NCBI GenBank assembly: GCA_008711295.1
Contig: VUYV01000037.1
Location: forward strand, 1,211,549 to 1,275,548
Length of the DNA stretch: 64,000 nucleotides
Origin: Anarhynchus alexandrinus
Taxonomy: Eukaryota; Chordata; Aves; Charadriiformes; Charadriidae
Direction: 5' to 3'
The notes below the pieces were generated by a model, which saw nothing but the letters and a program-made list of their open reading frames with translations, searched no databases and was not told the origin of the DNA. The position numbers and the translations under genes are program-made. Below, in pieces: positions 63,291 to 64,000 of the stretch (its first letter is position 1; every line of letters starts with the position of its first letter).

Positions 63291-64000
63291 CAGGTCCCTG
63301 CCAGAGGTCAGAACCAGGGACGAAATGCCCTCCACCTGGGAAATGTAAAATAATAGGTAATGCGTCACCACAGGTACACATGGGATGGAAGGGTGGTCTT
63401 CACCCACCTTTTCAAGGCTGTGCTGGCGTCAGGATGATGTTTGGCTGCCTTTGCATACTCACTCGTTGTCCATATATCCTAGGCATGGTCATATGCTCAT
63501 AGAGACCTTATTTGCATGTAGTTTACAATGGCATAATGTCATTGGTGGCAGTAAAGCTGTCTCACTGCATGTGGGGGAAGAACCCCAAGTCCTGTTTTCA
63601 AGGAACGAGAAGATGTCACTGGATTTCCTGATTTACCCTACTATACAAAGGAGAGGAGAATCGCATGTTGGGAGTTTGTTTGTATGATTACCTACTGGAA
63701 CACCTCTCTGATGCGTCCTTGTGCCACGGGTGAAACTCACTTAAGGGAATTAAATCAGCACAATCTTCCCTAACTCAAACAAAACCGACAACCTGGGATG
63801 TAATTCCTGCCACGAGGCTGCTGTACAAGTGAGAAAGGCATTTTCTATACTTCTTTTTAACTGTGGAATGTTACTAGTGTAGTCACATAATGTCTTTGTG
63901 GCTAGCGTGGCACCCAGCAGCAGGGGCCTGGGTGTCAAGGGAGGTTCTTCCAACCTCTCCCTCTGGGATCTGGTGTTCAGGCAGCTGCCTGCTGCTGGAG
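63291..64000. other. Non-coding DNA
   Basis: No gene or repeat is recognised. An octamer ATTTGCAT lies at 63510-63517. GC content rises again in the last 110 bases, which run off the window. Confidence 0.55.

Noticed and set aside
62772..63407. 211-codon minus-strand open frame
   Set aside because: It passes through a CpG-rich patch where stop codons are rare, overlaps other long frames, and resembles no protein family I know.
1..64000. A CRISPR array, endogenous virus, toxin gene or multi-gene operon-like system
   Set aside because: No regularly spaced direct repeats, no viral gene set or paired long terminal repeats, and no clustered coding frames were found on either strand.

Overview
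The window reads as non-coding nuclear DNA from a bird, either intergenic or within a long intron. The main evidence is the transposon content. Every recognisable element is a CR1-type LINE or a very old amniote-wide repeat, and there are no L1, Alu or B1 elements. The younger CR1 copies end in short repeats of the ATTCTRTG/ATTCTACG type. Overall repeat density is low and base composition is AT-leaning. A turtle or crocodilian source cannot be fully excluded. Three single N bases (31367, 39068, 53869) show that this is assembled draft sequence.

Layout: the tail of a plus-strand CR1 sits at 1-121. A long, badly decayed CR1 covers about 1870-3140, and an old antisense CR1-like piece lies near 4500-4690. 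A short antisense CR1 3' end is at 8656-8815, next to small ancient repeat scraps at 8851-8915 and 9560-9665. From 9.7 to 28.6 kb there is mostly unique DNA, with a few relic repeats (13.4, 15.7, 20.6 and 22.9 kb), a GC-rich patch at 19.1-19.6 kb and several AT-rich stretches that look like enhancers. An L3/CR1-like relic on the minus strand fills 28610-29030, followed by a palindromic relic at 29496-29577. An old 3'-tail repeat lies at 36001-36118. The youngest and most intact element is the CR1 at 41345-42225. It still carries an open frame of about 230 codons for the C-terminal part of the CR1 ORF2 protein. The rest holds a CR1 tail (53588-53741), a local tandem duplication with an N at its junction (53816-53938), a perfect 16-bp palindrome (56175-56190) and a CpG-rich patch (63084-63290).

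I found no convincing host protein-coding exon, tRNA, rRNA, CRISPR array or endogenous virus. The only coding sequence I can defend is the truncated CR1 frame. The other long open frames match what chance would give in 64 kb: one or fewer frames of about 200 codons is expected. Where I name a repeat it is from memory of its consensus, because no database search was possible. I do not see a new multi-gene system here. The most useful leads are the dispersed unnamed ancient repeats, the tandem duplication, the two CpG/GC-rich patches, and the candidate conserved elements, which a cross-species alignment would quickly confirm or dismiss.
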